This document shows, in pieces, positions 24,646-36,010 of a stretch of DNA of 64,000 nt (positions are counted from its first letter, which is position 1; every line of letters begins with the position of its first letter). Source of the stretch: Fremontodendron californicum (taxonomy: Eukaryota; Streptophyta; Magnoliopsida; Malvales; Malvaceae). The translations under genes and the position numbers were made by a program. The notes below the pieces were generated by a model. It saw only the letters and a program-made list of their open reading frames with translations, did no database searches and had not been told where the DNA came from. The stretch lies in the NCBI GenBank assembly GCA_030761205.1, contig JAULJL010000017.1, positions 1,746,001 through 1,810,000 of the forward strand. Reading direction: 5' to 3'.

Positions 24646-24779
24646 GTAATACTCAATATCATCCAAAGTTTAGTCCCATAAATTCGTCATCAAAAAAATT
24701 ATCTAAGAAGGAATTATACCAGCTGTCCAAATCAAGAACATACAATTATGGCAGGTATAATACACTCATTCATCCCACG

Positions 24780-24987
24780 CTCCAAGATATTAAAAGGGCA
24801 ATCTGGAAGTGGTACTGTTTGTTATCATCCCAAACCCATTTGCCATCATAAATATCACATCTCCAACTTTCATTCAAAAATCCAAGACGTTAATTCGCGT
24901 TCAGTACTGTTGCTTCTGCTTGAGTTTCTTGGAAAAATCGAAATGGTTTATTTTGTTTAAATCTTCTGTAGTTATGTTCTTTGCCAC
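24780..24987 (-). pseudogene. Decayed TRICHOME BIREFRINGENCE-LIKE exon 1, copy A
   Basis: On the minus strand this aligns with the better preserved copy at 26956-27435. The ATG position has become GTG (24985-24987), the membrane-anchor coding part is deleted, and only the region around CDIYDGKWVWDDN survives in broken frames. About 180 bases of upstream flank (to about 25170) also match the flank of the other copy, so promoter and exon 1 were duplicated together. No later TBL exons follow. Confidence 0.65.
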
Positions 24988-26955
24988 CCTTATAAACTTT
25001 AAAAAAAAAAAAAAAAAAAAAAACATTTACATTCATTCACGGGACGAGCTGTATTTTTAAAGGAATCTTTTGGAGAGAAACGAAGTGTGGAGTTTAACAT
25101 CCTAAACTGTCAAAACTTAAGGAAAAAGACATGTTTTTGCCCATGCAGACGTTTAGCCAAGAAAGTTTCATTTCCAGCAGCCGTGGACAAAATAATCTCT
25201 ATTTCAGGATTGTAAAATGCGGCAATGTTTGGACCTCATGCTGTCAGTTGTATTAAAATAATTTAAATATGTTGAAATCTCAGCATTAAATAAGCATACT
25301 TTAAGTGCAATATTTATGTATGTATTAAAAGAATTCTTTCACCAAAAAAAGGAAGAAGAAAAAAAATCCGTGTTTCGTATGTCCCAAAGATCTGTCTAGG
25401 TTGTTGACTTAAAATTTCTTTCTCAATCCTAAGGAATCCTAAGTCCGTTTAGATTTTATTTCCAAATATGGGAGATTCTTATTTTAAATTCATTAGCCTT
25501 GCATTAATGCATAAATTCAAGGGTTTCCAGAGATCAAAACTCAAGAGTCAAGACTATTAGTTCATTCTGAACATGGCCAAAACTAGAAGTGAGGGGAAAA
25601 GAATTTGCTATAATTTCATTGATAGAGTGGACAAGATAACTCTACATTTGTCAGGAATATGAACCATTTTTTTCCTATACATTCAACTATTGTTGCCAAT
25701 AGGAGTCACATTCATCATCTTCATCACTTGAAATCCTTTTTTTCTTTTTTTACAATATACCAGAGACTATATCAACAAGCTTTTCGGTTTTATTAGGCAA
25801 TGGACTCAAGTCAGGTAGCTTTAATAGATGACACTACAGTGTCCTCCAGTTTTCGAGGTGCCACCTCTGTTCATCCATCCAAAATAATGGTGATTAATCA
25901 TATTCATATCCTTGAGGAATGATGATAATAGATTTATAGAGTCACTGTCAAAAATCAATGCATATATGGAGTATGTACCACATAAAAAATATCAAAAACA
26001 GCAATGCCAAATGGTAATAATTCATGGCATTCAGCTTGCTATAAAAACTTGTATCAGTTAGGGAATCATAAACACAATCACTTAGCCTTTAGAAATTTAT
26101 CAGTTTTAAATTGATGGAATGCAGCATTACATATCAGCATTTTGGAAAACCTAGCAGTTGAAATACTGTGGAATGCTGTTAATGCAAGTTCTTCAATTCT
26201 GATGTTGGTTTATTGTGTTATTGATATTCCATTTCAACGTTTTGAGATATACCAATTTTTGCAGATGAATTTCTAAAACAGAACTATATGCCTGCAGCCA
26301 CATAGCTATAAGAAGTCAATTTTCTTTTTCTTTTTCTTTTTTTGAAAAAAAAAATCTTTTTCTTTTTGCCTTTACTCTCTAGCTGGTGGTTGAGAAGTGA
26401 GAACACTGAAGAAAAAGATTAAAACTCTTTTAGCATCTAAATTTCAAAGTTGATCTCTAGTCCAAACAACAAAAAATTTAACCATAAACTCAGCCAAGAG
26501 CACATCATCACAGCTATTGGAAGGTACTCAAGTCTCAGATAGCAAACAGTCAACAAACTACAACACGATTTGAAAATTACTCGAACATGACAATAACAAA
26601 GACACCAATCAAGAACAAAAAACATGAATATTAAGGAAGGATATAGAAAAAACCAAAAACAGTAGGCCAACCATCTTTCATACACACACCAAGATCAAAA
26701 TTCCAACTTTTTTCTAACCATAACAGACAAACATCAGCAATGCCCGTCTAGCTGAAAAAATTAGAAAAGATTGCTGACAAACAGACACTATTTAACTAAG
26801 ACGAGACAATACTTCTTTAAGTAAAATTAAAGTTAAAACTTTCTTTTTCTTCTTTTCCCTTAGCAGCAAGCAGAACAGATAGTACTAAATACTAATTATT
26901 TCTAAAATAAAAGTCAAATAAGATGGGGAGAAAATAAGAGAAAAGGAAAAAGGAC
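24988..26955. other. Intergenic region between TBL fragments
   Basis: No gene is supported. The first part is the shared upstream flank of the TBL fragment with a poly(A/T) run at 25003-25022. The remainder is AT-rich, non-repetitive DNA. I looked on the minus strand for later TBL exons (the GDS-containing catalytic part) and did not find them. Confidence 0.5.
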
Positions 26956-27435
26956 CTTGGCAAATCGCAAGCATTAGGTTGCCAACGCCACTTGGTGTAG
27001 AAACTATCAGGCCTGCTATTCTCTAGACACCGGAAACCACTATCTATAAAAGGGCAATCTTGGCTTTGATAAAGTGGATATATAGTTATCATCCCAAACC
27101 CATTTCCCATCATAAATATCACATGTATCTCCACCTTCATCTTCATCTAGAAACCCCAGCCGTCCATTCACATTCATTGTTGTTGCTGGTGTCATAGCTA
27201 TTGCTGCTTTTACTTCTGAATCTTCTGAAGGTTATGAGGGAGTCCCACTAAGTCCAAACAAAGGGAAGCCAGGGTGGAGGACAGCTCGGTAATCCAAGTA
27301 AAAGAAGCCCCCAATTAAGAGACAAGTGACCAAAATGAAGCCAAGAACACCATGAAAAGGCTCAAGAGGGTTAAAGTGCTTGAAATCCAAGTGGGTGGTT
27401 TTGTTTAAGTCTTGTGAAGTTGCGTTCTTTGTCAT
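26956..27435 (-). pseudogene. TRICHOME BIREFRINGENCE-LIKE (TBL) exon 1, copy B, disrupted
   Basis: TBL proteins are Golgi O-acetyltransferases of wall polysaccharides with an N-terminal membrane anchor, a PMR5N domain and a DUF231 catalytic domain. From 27435 the minus strand encodes a short cytosolic segment, a hydrophobic anchor (FILVTCLLIGGFFYL), then the PMR5N motif CDIYDGKWVWDD and DCPFIDSGFRC, ending at a normal donor (CCAAG|GT, 26956). It is broken by an in-frame TAA at 27232-27234 and by four extra bases (a TATA repeat, about 27079-27084) that shift frame in the middle of the motif. No further exons follow in the expected direction, so the catalytic half is missing. Confidence 0.85.
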
Positions 27436-28448
27436 CTTTTATCTTATGAATTAAAAGAAAGAAAAGAAGAAACATTCACATTGATTAACGGGCTGTGTTT
27501 CCAAGATTGTTCAGAAAAAGAGTGGCTTTAAAGGAAGCTTTCAGAGAGAAGAAAAAAGGGTAGGGTCTTCTTAAGGAAAATACTGCATTAATGGAATGAT
27601 TTTAATATATAGGTATAGATATAGCATCCTAAATCATCAGAACTCCAAAGAAATGTTTTTGTCGTGCTGCTGTCTTAGGCAGGAAAGAACAAAGAATAAA
27701 ACTGAGTTAGTAGTAAACTTTCATTTGGTAGTTGCAAATTACACCAAGCCAAAGTAAAACAAGAGTGAGAGAGATGACGTTGGTGGTGGGGACTGGAGAG
27801 AGAATGGCAGGGAGGGCAGCAATGGTTGGAGTTGGACCTCAAGCTGCCATTCGTGCAGTCGTGGTGGATACAGGACGTGGAAAAAAGAAAAGTAAAGACC
27901 CCCAGACAAAAACATTGCCCTGCCATTGATGGCATGGGAGCTTCAAAAAGTGTAATTATTTCAACAGCATACAACTTTTATTCGATGGGGAAAAAAATCT
28001 GGGCCGGTTTGTTGATATGACCATCAATTAATGACATTAATTTTTTCTATGATAATCTTGTTATTAACAACTTATCAGGTAAGAAACAAGAAATTCAATG
28101 TTTAAAATGGCCCTAACATCGAAGGAATCTAGTTATGTTGCGGATCCGAGCAAGCTAGCATAAGTAGACAATGCATAATCAAGTAGACTTGCAAATAAAT
28201 GCTCCATGAAAGGGCTAGTTCGAAGAAGAGCATGTGTTTGTGCCAGTGATAGGGAGAACTACTAGGTAAAGGACAACACGAGCTGCTAGTAAAGCAGATT
28301 TTCTTAACACCACCAAGAGAATTAGATCAGAAAGATAAGTACCCTTTTTATTACTTTTAGCAAAATTGAATCTTTACATCAAAAGAAAAAAGTTGAGCGT
28401 TTGTTAGAACATCTCCAGTAAGGTGTTAAATTAAAGCAGCACCTACAT
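27436..28448. other. Intergenic region upstream of TBL fragment B
   Basis: 27436-27680 is the TBL upstream flank, homologous to 24988-25170. A 99-codon minus-strand frame (27675-27974) rich in His, Ser and Cys has no recognisable domain and overlaps frames on the other strand; I do not call it. The rest shows nothing recognisable. Confidence 0.45.
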
Positions 28449-29573
28449 TTACAAGATGTAATACCAAAAAGAGACGAAAGCAGCAATGCCACTTAAGATA
28501 CAAAGTCTGTCTAACCTGCTTTCATTCCTCATCTTCTCCTCTTTTAACTCACTCTGTACTTTCGAGTACAAATGACAGGACTCAAGAACTTCACTGTAGT
28601 TTTTGCTTCTGCGGCAGCTTAGAGCCTCCTTAAGAATAAGCAAACTGTTTCTTCCATTAACATGTGCACCTTCCATATCTTCCAACTGCATGCTTAACTC
28701 GGTCAACTTGAGAGTTGTCTCTACACCCTCACCCTCAGTGTGTATGACTCTGAACTTCATTATTAGAATGCACTCTACTACTTGACATGGAAAGATGTCT
28801 TTGGCAGGAAGAACGGACCCGAACCTTATCACAAAATCCTTGTCTGTGGGCCAATGCCTCTGTCCGCCAAGAGGACTCCAGCTGGCAAGATTAGCGGCCT
28901 GCTTAACTTTCCTGTTTACAACAATCCAACTAAGGCGGAGGCCATCTCGAAGCTCCTTCCACAGCTTTCCATCTTTCCTTTCCTTTTCCATAGAGATAAT
29001 TGGTGGCAGACCATCAGAAACTGAAAGGGTAACCTCACCTTCACTATCAACAGCTCTAGTAGCATAGGTAAGAAGATCAATCCGAAATGGGCAGTTGTAA
29101 AACCAACTACTGGGTGATCCATTTGCATTAGGAATACCCCACAGGACTTTTGAACAGATTGTTTTATCTTTATACCTGATATCCACAATAGAAACAAAAT
29201 CTAATGGTGAAATACTTTCAAGTCTATCGCTGTCACCATAATATTCAGCTTCAGTCCATTCTTCAGGATGCTCAAGATAGCCATTCCACTGATACTCTGT
29301 TACTTCCTTATTAACAATAAGTGGGAAACAATCTGCATAGAATTTTCTGAATCCACCTATCGATGAAATCAAACTTTTGACATCTTCTCTGTTGGTTGAA
29401 GGCCACATAGAAGAACAAACATTTTCCCATAGTCTCTCCTCTCTGGAGATTGAACAAAATGTTGCACATGCACATGCTGCAGTGGCCAAAGTTTGGCCAT
29501 CAAGACGCCTCAATATGTCATAGAAAAGATCAGTACTCAACGATTCCATGCTCTCAATGGCGGCTACCGACAT
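28449..29573 (-). CDS. F-box protein, At2g27310/At2g36090-like
   Basis: Predicted substrate-recognition subunit of an SCF-type E3 ubiquitin ligase. The single coding exon gives 374 residues. The F-box lies at about residues 9-55 (LSTDLFYDILRRLDGQTLATAAC... then RLWENVC), where it would bind the SKP1/ASK adaptor. The rest is the family-specific region, ending in a hydrophobic tail (residues 357-374, LCILSGIAAFVSFWYYIL) that may anchor it to a membrane. An AG acceptor (CTGCAG|CT) sits two bases before the ATG, suggesting a 5'-UTR intron. A matching donor and UTR-like exon are at 36019-36195, beyond an inserted retrotransposon. The target protein cannot be told from sequence. Confidence 0.88.
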   Translation of the reverse strand: MSVAAIESMESLSTDLFYDILRRLDGQTLATAACACATFCSISREERLWENVCSSMWPSTNREDVKSLISSIGGFRKFYADCFPLIVNKEVTEYQWNGYLEHPEEWTEAEYYGDSDRLESISPLDFVSIVDIRYKDKTICSKVLWGIPNANGSPSSWFYNCPFRIDLLTYATRAVDSEGEVTLSVSDGLPPIISMEKERKDGKLWKELRDGLRLSWIVVNRKVKQAANLASWSPLGGQRHWPTDKDFVIRFGSVLPAKDIFPCQVVECILIMKFRVIHTEGEGVETTLKLTELSMQLEDMEGAHVNGRNSLLILKEALSCRRSKNYSEVLESCHLYSKVQSELKEEKMRNESRLDRLCILSGIAAFVSFWYYIL

Positions 29574-30151
29574 AGCTGCAGACCTCTAATCTACAGAGAA
29601 TGACATTAAATTGGGATTATTGATAATTACTCAACTAGATAAGTTTAAGAACACCGGTCAATAGTTATTATCAACTTTTCCAGCCAAACATAAAGTTGAA
29701 CTACAGTACTTGAATTATTTTCAAATTGTTTCAATGCAACTGCCTGCCACTAGTCCATAACACAGCAAAATGGCACTCCTTGGGAGGAAAATAAATGGGG
29801 TGGAGATTTGAGGCAAAACGACAAATGCACTCATTTGACAATGCAATCACAAGGCTATGCTTCCGAATGGCCTAACAATCTCTACAATCAAAGATGATCA
29901 GATTCCTCACTCCACTCCAAAAGGAATACTCTCTAAAGTGCTCCTTGAACTGAATAAACTTTGTAACACTAATAATAACTGAAGAAAGCAGTCAATGTTG
30001 GATCCCTAGATGGAAGCAACAATTGAGTTCAAAAAGAGCCTTATTCAGCATTCAATAAAAAAAAAAAAATTATCTCCAAGATAGCAGTGTTTATTCTATA
30101 TTCAGATAATGCAAATATAGTCCAAAAAGGGATACAAACCAAAATCTGAAA

Positions 30152-30505
30152 CAGTGTTGTCAAGGGCGCAAGGCGCACTCTAGGCGCTAGAAACCTTATA
30201 TTGCCTTAGGTGCAAGGCGCAAAAAAAACGCTCGCCTGAGTGAAGTAAGGCGCAATATGTAAATGTGTGTGTATATATATGTATATATATATATAATAAG
30301 CTTAAGATATATAATTATGATAATAAACTCTAAAGAGTGATCCAGTTTATCTACAAAACATGAAAAAAAAAAAAAAAAAAATTTGCCCAATATGCATGCT
30401 TTCCTTACGGTCCCATATCTGTTGTAACTTTTATTTCTCAAATTCTCAAATTTGATACGGTCCCATATCAGTAGGCGCGCCTAGGCGCACGCCTTGACAA
30501 CACTG
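30152..30505. mobile_element. hAT-type MITE, CAGTGTTGTCAAGG ends
   Basis: A 354-base element has inverted ends CAGTGTTGTCAAGGGCGCA and, in reverse complement, CAGTGTTGTCAAGGCGTGC, with a perfect 8-base duplication ATCTGAAA (30144-30151 and 30506-30513). The end regions are rich in GGCGC motifs and the centre is AT-rich with a poly(A) run. There is no coding capacity. Confidence 0.9.
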
Positions 30506-30766
30506 ATCTGAAATAGTCAGGGATTATAATTTTATTGATTTAAGTAGCAGAACTGAGTGAAACTGAACTCATCAAATGCATGTATTCTGGTTAATGCAAC
30601 AAAATCCTAACACCCATCAAAGTTGCAGAAAATCCCTATAACAAGTCAAATAAGAAGGCTTCATAGAAATAAAAATTACCCCCAAAATCAACTCGACGTG
30701 CATAACTATACACAGTAACAATATCATTAAAAAAAACAAAAAAAAAATACTTATTTTTTAAAAGTG

Positions 30767-31125
30767 TGATGCTCGTGGATCTCAGCAAGAGGAAGAAGAC
30801 AGTTCAGGGGAGTTGAACACAAGAACAACCCTCGAGAAGTGTCAATAGAACCAGTGACAATGAAGAACAGAGAGGAAGAAGAAGAAGCAAGAGAGGAAAA
30901 TCATATTTCATTAGCATACCTCAGCTTATAAGGATCAAGTCCTTATATACAATCTGTAATGAATACAATGAATGAATAACAGAATTGTAACTAATAACAG
31001 AATCGAACAACTCAGCTTAACAACCTTGTAACTACCTTAACTAACTCTTAACAGTCAACTAACTCCTAACAGCTTATTAACCACTTCCAGCTGACTAGGC
31101 AGCTGACAACTTTTCACATGTATCA
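30767..31125 (-). repeat. 3' LTR of the chromovirus
   Basis: Same length and, by eye, the same sequence as 35652-36010. A TATA box (TATATAAGG in sense; plus coordinates 30951-30959) marks the promoter. In its position at the downstream end it would also supply a polyadenylation signal. Confidence 0.9.
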
Positions 31126-31154
31126 ATCCCTTCCCCATAAGAAGGGCCTTGACC

Positions 31155-34100
31155 TCAAGGCTGAAATTGAGGAAAACGTTGCTGCAAATCGTAGAGGTAT
31201 TCCCATGTTGCATCTTCTTCAAAAGAATTAGTCCAATGCACCAAAACCTGAGTTACAGGTTGATTTCCTCGTTTAACCATCTTCCTTGCCAATATCTTAA
31301 GGGGTTCCAAAGTGCACGAGCTGCCAGGGATAGGTAAGTTGGCATTGGCAGAAGTCTGAAGTCCCACACTCTTCTTCAGTTGTGACACATGAAATACAGG
31401 ATGTAACTTGGCGTGTGAAGGCAAAGCCAACTTGTATGCTACTGCTCCCATCTTGTCTATAACTTGGAATGGCCCAAAATATCTTGGGGACAATTTCTGA
31501 AACTGCCGATCCGCAAGGGAATTCTGGCGATAAGGTTGTAGCTTAAGATAGACCCAATCCCCAATGGCAAATTGTCTGTCACTCCTATGCTTGTCAGCCT
31601 GTTGTTTCATCCTCTTCTGAGCTCGAGTAAGATGGTACTTCAGTAGGTGTAACATATCCTCTCGAGCTTGTAGACTTACATCCACTGTATGAACCTTAGA
31701 ATCCCCTGGAAAGTAAGGGATGTGAAGAGGAGGAGGGTAGATATATAAAGCTTCAAATGGTGTAGTGTTGATAGCAGAGTGATGGCAAGAGTTATACCAC
31801 CATTCTGCTAAGGACAGCCATTTTCCCCAGGACTTTGGTTGATCACCAGAAACACACCTCAAGTAGGTCTCCAAACAACGATTGACTACCTCTGTTTGAC
31901 CATCTGTTTGAGGATGATATGCTGTGGACATATGAAGGCTGACTCCCTGCAATTTAAACAAGTCTTGCCAAAATTGACTAAGGAAAACTGAGTCCCTGTC
32001 ACTAATTATGACACTAGGCATGCCATGTAACTTGAACACATTATCCATGTAAGCTTGTGCCACACCTAAAGCTGTATATGGATGAGATAAACCAATAAAG
32101 TGAGCATATTTAGTCAATTTGTCTACCACAACCAGTATGACTGACTTGCCAAATGAAGAAGGTAATCCTTCTATAAAATCCATGCTCACATGGGACCAGG
32201 CTTCTGATGGGATAGGAAGGGGTTGAAGCAACCCTGGAGAAGCACTAACATCGTACTTAAACCTCTGGCACACATCACATTGCTGTATGAATAATCGAAC
32301 TTGCCTCTCAAGACCCTTCCAGTAAAACAAGGAAGTGAGTCTTTTAACAGTAGCCAACATGCCAGAATGACCTCCTGTACTGCTGCTATGGAAGAGGTCG
32401 ATAATTTTGTGTTGTAATTGCAGGTCATTACCCACTACAAGCCTCCCCTTTCTCCTCAATTGATCTTCTTGCCATGTGTACAAGGATTTGGTTAAGGTTC
32501 CTTGTTGTAACTGAAGGATTAACTGCTTCAGATGTTCATCAGCCTGCCAGCTTCTCTGAATGAGAGGAAATAACTCAGTGGAGATGGTTGAAATTGGCAT
32601 GAGTAGTAGCTCATTAGATTGTATCCTGGATAAAGCATCAGCTGCTATGTTCTCTTTCCCTTTCTTGTAGCTGATGTCATAATCATATCCCATGAGCTTA
32701 GTTAACCATGAATGCTGACCTGGGTTAGTGATGCGTTGCTGTAATAAGTATCCAAGACTCTGGTGATCAGTCTTGATGCTGAAGTGCCTACCAATGAGGT
32801 AATGATGCCACTTAGTCACTGCATGGACAATGGCCAGTAGTTCCTTCTCATAGACTGAAAGGGCTTGATGTCTACTGGAAAGGATTTTACTACTATAGGC
32901 TATGGGATGATTATTCTGCATCAAAACTGCCCCAACTCCACTGCCAGAAGCATCTGTCTCAATAACAAATGGCTTTGAGAAATCAGGAAGTGCCAACACA
33001 GGAGGTGAGATCATAGCATTCTTGAGTGTCTGAAATGCCAAAGTAGCTTGTTCAGTCCATTGGAACTGATCCTTCCTGAGCAATTCTGTCAAAGGTTTGC
33101 AAATGTGGCCATACTGTTTGATGAACCTTCTATAGTAACCTGTTAACCCAAGAAACCCTCTGAGTTGAGTTATGGTTTTAGGTAGAGGCCACTGTTGTAC
33201 AGCTTCAATCTTCTTGGGGTCAGTAGAAAGACCTTTAGCTGAAATCAAGTGTCCCAAATACTCAACCTGAGGTAAGGCAAAGTTACACTTACTTCTCTTT
33301 GCAAATAAGGAATGGTCTTGCAGCCTCTGAAATACCAATTCCAAGTGTTGCAGGTGGTCCTGAAGATGCCTGCTGTAGATCAATATATCATCAAAGAAAA
33401 CCAAGGTGAATTTTCTCAAGTATGGCCTAAAAATGTCATTCATCAAGCTTTGGAATGAAGAAGGGGCGTTGGTGAGCCCAAATGGCATTACTAGGAATTC
33501 ATAATGACCATCATGGGTCCTGAATGCTGTTTTGCTTACATCAGGGGAATGCATACAGATCTGATGATAGCCTGATCTGAGGTCAATTTTTGAGAAGATT
33601 GTAGAACCATGCAACTCATCTAACAGTTCTTCAATGATTGGGATAGGATATTTGTCTTTGATTGTGTGCTTATTTAATTCTCTATAATCAATACACATAC
33701 GCCATGTGCCATCCTTCTTCTTGACCAAGATTACCGGAGAAGAAAATGGGCTGTTACTGTGTTGGATAAAACCTTTCTGTAACAGTTCTTGTACCATCTT
33801 CTCTATCACATCTTTCTGCAATGCTGAATGTCTGTATGGTCTGACATTGATTGCTGAGACCCCTTCTTTGAGGGTGATCCTGTGATCATGACCCCTGTGT
33901 GGTGGTAAACATTGGGGTTCCTCAAAGAGCCCTTCATATCGATCCAGAAGTTGTTGAACCTGCACTGGTAACTGGTCCTCTTTGTTTCCCACAACAGTGA
34001 TGGCATTAATAGAATATGCCCTGTCTTCATATAAGCTCAAGTGGCATAATTGAATGAGGTTGCAATTCAGAGAGTGAGGCAAGAGTTTACCCATTCTTTT

Positions 34101-35618
34101 GCCAGAAATGGTCTTCAACTCTGTTGGTTGATGACCTCCTCTTAGGACATGTCTTTTGCCATCTGTTTTGAACTCCATCTTCAGGTTTTTGAAGTCCCAT
34201 TGGATCACACCAAGGGTCTCGAGCCATTGGATTCCTAGGACCATGTCACAACTGCCAAGTGGAAGTAAGAATACATCAGTAACAAAGGTAGTACCTTGTA
34301 AGGTCCATGTGAAGTCTTTGCACATCGCTGCACATGTCAAACTATTGCCATCAGCCACATCCACTCTCAATGGTCCTATATTTGTTATTTGACATCCCAG
34401 CTTCTTGGCAACTTCCAAATCCAAGAAATTGTGAGTACTGCCTGAATCAATAAGAATGTGCAAGGCCTTTTTCCTGATGCATCCAGTGACCCTCATTGTT
34501 TTGTACCCTTTTGCTGCTATGCCACTCATGGCATGTACTGAGATGTGAGGGTGATCCCCCTCCTCTATGTCTTCTGACTCGAGATTGCCAGCAATCTCCT
34601 CCTCATCATCCTCAGTGACTTCCATAAGAAACAATTGTCTTCTATTACATTTGTGGCCTAGCTCATACTTTTCATCACACCAGAAGCAAAGGCCCTTGGC
34701 TCGTTTTGCATCAAATTCTGCACTGGTGTGGATCTTATTGTTTCTGTCCTGATATGGCATTTTCCTCATGGTTTGTGTTTGAGATTGATGTGGTGTAGGT
34801 AATAAGGGTGGGGTTCTGTTTGTGGTTCTTGGTGGATAGGAAGGTGTAGGTAATAGAGGTGGTTTCTTGAAGGTGGGGTATAGTTCCTTGTGGTAAGTCT
34901 CCAGAGTGGATTCTTGTAACTGGGAGAGGGCAAAAGCATGTGCCAAGGTCTTAGGCATGAACATTTTTACTGGTTTCTGTATGGGGTCTTTCAATCCATT
35001 AAGGAAGAAACTGACAGCATACTCTTCAGTTAACTCAACTTTGCCAAGTAATGATTCAAACAAGTCATGGTACTGTGCCACCGTACCTGTATGTCTCAGG
35101 CTTAACAGCTCTGTCATTGGGTCACCATAGAGCTTATCACCAAAACGTTCTTCCAAAGCCTGCACATATTCTTCCCAGGTTATGAGCTCAGCACCTCCTT
35201 TGAATTTGACCCAATTCTGATGCCATTGCAGTGCTCGACCTTCCAGGTGAATGATTGCCAACCGGACCTTGTTTTCTGGTGGTGTATTGTCCACTTCAAA
35301 GAAATGTTGGCATCTGTAAAGCCATCCATTAAGGTTTTCTCCATTGAACCTTGGGAAATCAACTTTAGTCTGCCTGGTTGCAAAATACTGGTTTCTGCTG
35401 TGTGATTGTTGTGTTGGTGCATCAGATTCTGTGGGTTGTAGATGAGCCATGATTTGTGTTTGCTGGAGGTTGAGGGCTGTGATGTCATTTCTAAGGGAAG
35501 ACAGGATTTTCTCTTGAGATTGCTCCTGGCCTTGGATCTTGCCGAGGAGTTCTTTGATGGAATCCTTGACTGATTCTTCCAGTCTCCTCAATTCTTGGGA
35601 ACGGGTGTTTTCTGCCAT
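31155..35618 (-). CDS. Gag-Pol polyprotein of the chromovirus
   Basis: A 1487-residue open frame with no stop, starting about 33 bases after the 5' LTR. Gag domain at about residues 85-240; zinc knuckle CX2CX7HXC at 311-324. Protease active site DSG at 391-393. Reverse transcriptase at about 610-790 with FFDD at 741-744. RNase H at about 885-1000, starting with DAS at 889. Integrase has an HHCC finger (H1077, H1084, C1114, C1117) and the DDE triad around D1147, D1207 and E1243. The C-terminal chromodomain (about 1435-1487) is expected to guide integration into marked chromatin. All key residues are present, so the copy may still be able to move. Confidence 0.95.
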   Translation of the reverse strand: MAENTRSQELRRLEESVKDSIKELLGKIQGQEQSQEKILSSLRNDITALNLQQTQIMAHLQPTESDAPTQQSHSRNQYFATRQTKVDFPRFNGENLNGWLYRCQHFFEVDNTPPENKVRLAIIHLEGRALQWHQNWVKFKGGAELITWEEYVQALEERFGDKLYGDPMTELLSLRHTGTVAQYHDLFESLLGKVELTEEYAVSFFLNGLKDPIQKPVKMFMPKTLAHAFALSQLQESTLETYHKELYPTFKKPPLLPTPSYPPRTTNRTPPLLPTPHQSQTQTMRKMPYQDRNNKIHTSAEFDAKRAKGLCFWCDEKYELGHKCNRRQLFLMEVTEDDEEEIAGNLESEDIEEGDHPHISVHAMSGIAAKGYKTMRVTGCIRKKALHILIDSGSTHNFLDLEVAKKLGCQITNIGPLRVDVADGNSLTCAAMCKDFTWTLQGTTFVTDVFLLPLGSCDMVLGIQWLETLGVIQWDFKNLKMEFKTDGKRHVLRGGHQPTELKTISGKRMGKLLPHSLNCNLIQLCHLSLYEDRAYSINAITVVGNKEDQLPVQVQQLLDRYEGLFEEPQCLPPHRGHDHRITLKEGVSAINVRPYRHSALQKDVIEKMVQELLQKGFIQHSNSPFSSPVILVKKKDGTWRMCIDYRELNKHTIKDKYPIPIIEELLDELHGSTIFSKIDLRSGYHQICMHSPDVSKTAFRTHDGHYEFLVMPFGLTNAPSSFQSLMNDIFRPYLRKFTLVFFDDILIYSRHLQDHLQHLELVFQRLQDHSLFAKRSKCNFALPQVEYLGHLISAKGLSTDPKKIEAVQQWPLPKTITQLRGFLGLTGYYRRFIKQYGHICKPLTELLRKDQFQWTEQATLAFQTLKNAMISPPVLALPDFSKPFVIETDASGSGVGAVLMQNNHPIAYSSKILSSRHQALSVYEKELLAIVHAVTKWHHYLIGRHFSIKTDHQSLGYLLQQRITNPGQHSWLTKLMGYDYDISYKKGKENIAADALSRIQSNELLLMPISTISTELFPLIQRSWQADEHLKQLILQLQQGTLTKSLYTWQEDQLRRKGRLVVGNDLQLQHKIIDLFHSSSTGGHSGMLATVKRLTSLFYWKGLERQVRLFIQQCDVCQRFKYDVSASPGLLQPLPIPSEAWSHVSMDFIEGLPSSFGKSVILVVVDKLTKYAHFIGLSHPYTALGVAQAYMDNVFKLHGMPSVIISDRDSVFLSQFWQDLFKLQGVSLHMSTAYHPQTDGQTEVVNRCLETYLRCVSGDQPKSWGKWLSLAEWWYNSCHHSAINTTPFEALYIYPPPLHIPYFPGDSKVHTVDVSLQAREDMLHLLKYHLTRAQKRMKQQADKHRSDRQFAIGDWVYLKLQPYRQNSLADRQFQKLSPRYFGPFQVIDKMGAVAYKLALPSHAKLHPVFHVSQLKKSVGLQTSANANLPIPGSSCTLEPLKILARKMVKRGNQPVTQVLVHWTNSFEEDATWEYLYDLQQRFPQFQP

Positions 35619-35651
35619 TGCAGGTGCCAGGATTGAGTCTCTGATACCAAT

Positions 35652-36010
35652 TGATGCTCGTGGATCTCAGCAAGAGGAAGAAGACAGTTCAGGGGAGTTG
35701 AACACAAGAACAACCCTCGAGAAGTGTCAATAGAACCAGTGACAATGAAGAACAGAGAGGAAGAAGAAGAAGCAAGAGAGGAAAATCATATTTCATTAGC
35801 ATACCTCAGCTTATAAGGATCAAGTCCTTATATACAATCTGTAATGAATACAATGAATGAATAACAGAATTGTAACTAATAACAGAATCGAACAACTCAG
35901 CTTAACAACCTTGTAACTACCTTAACTAACTCTTAACAGTCAACTAACTCCTAACAGCTTATTAACCACTTCCAGCTGACTAGGCAGCTGACAACTTTTC
36001 ACATGTATCA
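35652..36010 (-). repeat. 5' LTR of the chromovirus
   Basis: In sense it starts TGATACATG and ends GAGCATCA, followed by one base and the primer binding site. The TATA box in sense is at plus coordinates 35826-35834. It lies in the same direction as the F-box gene, so it could drive or disturb that transcript. Confidence 0.9.

Larger units (their letters stand above)
30767..36010 (-). mobile_element. Complete Ty3/gypsy chromovirus (Reina-like)
   Basis: A 5244-base element on the minus strand. The 359-base LTRs at 30767-31125 and 35652-36010 read TGATACATGTG...GAGCATCA in sense and look identical by eye. After the 5' LTR is a tRNA-iMet-type primer binding site (TGGTATCAGAG, 35639-35649). Before the 3' LTR is a purine-rich tract (GGGGAAGGGA, about 31127-31137). 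One uninterrupted gag-pol frame fills the inside. Compact size, short LTRs and a C-terminal chromodomain fit the Reina clade. No 5-base duplication is seen: the sense flanks are ATCTC upstream and CACTT downstream. Confidence 0.92.

Noticed and set aside
26892..27146. Possible intact separate gene containing YPLYQSQDC
   Set aside because: It is the shifted second part of TBL exon 1; its apparent N-terminus is the correct sequence read in the wrong frame.
27675..27974. 99-codon minus-strand frame
   Set aside because: No domain, odd His/Ser/Cys composition, overlapping frames on the other strand, and next to TBL pseudogene flank.
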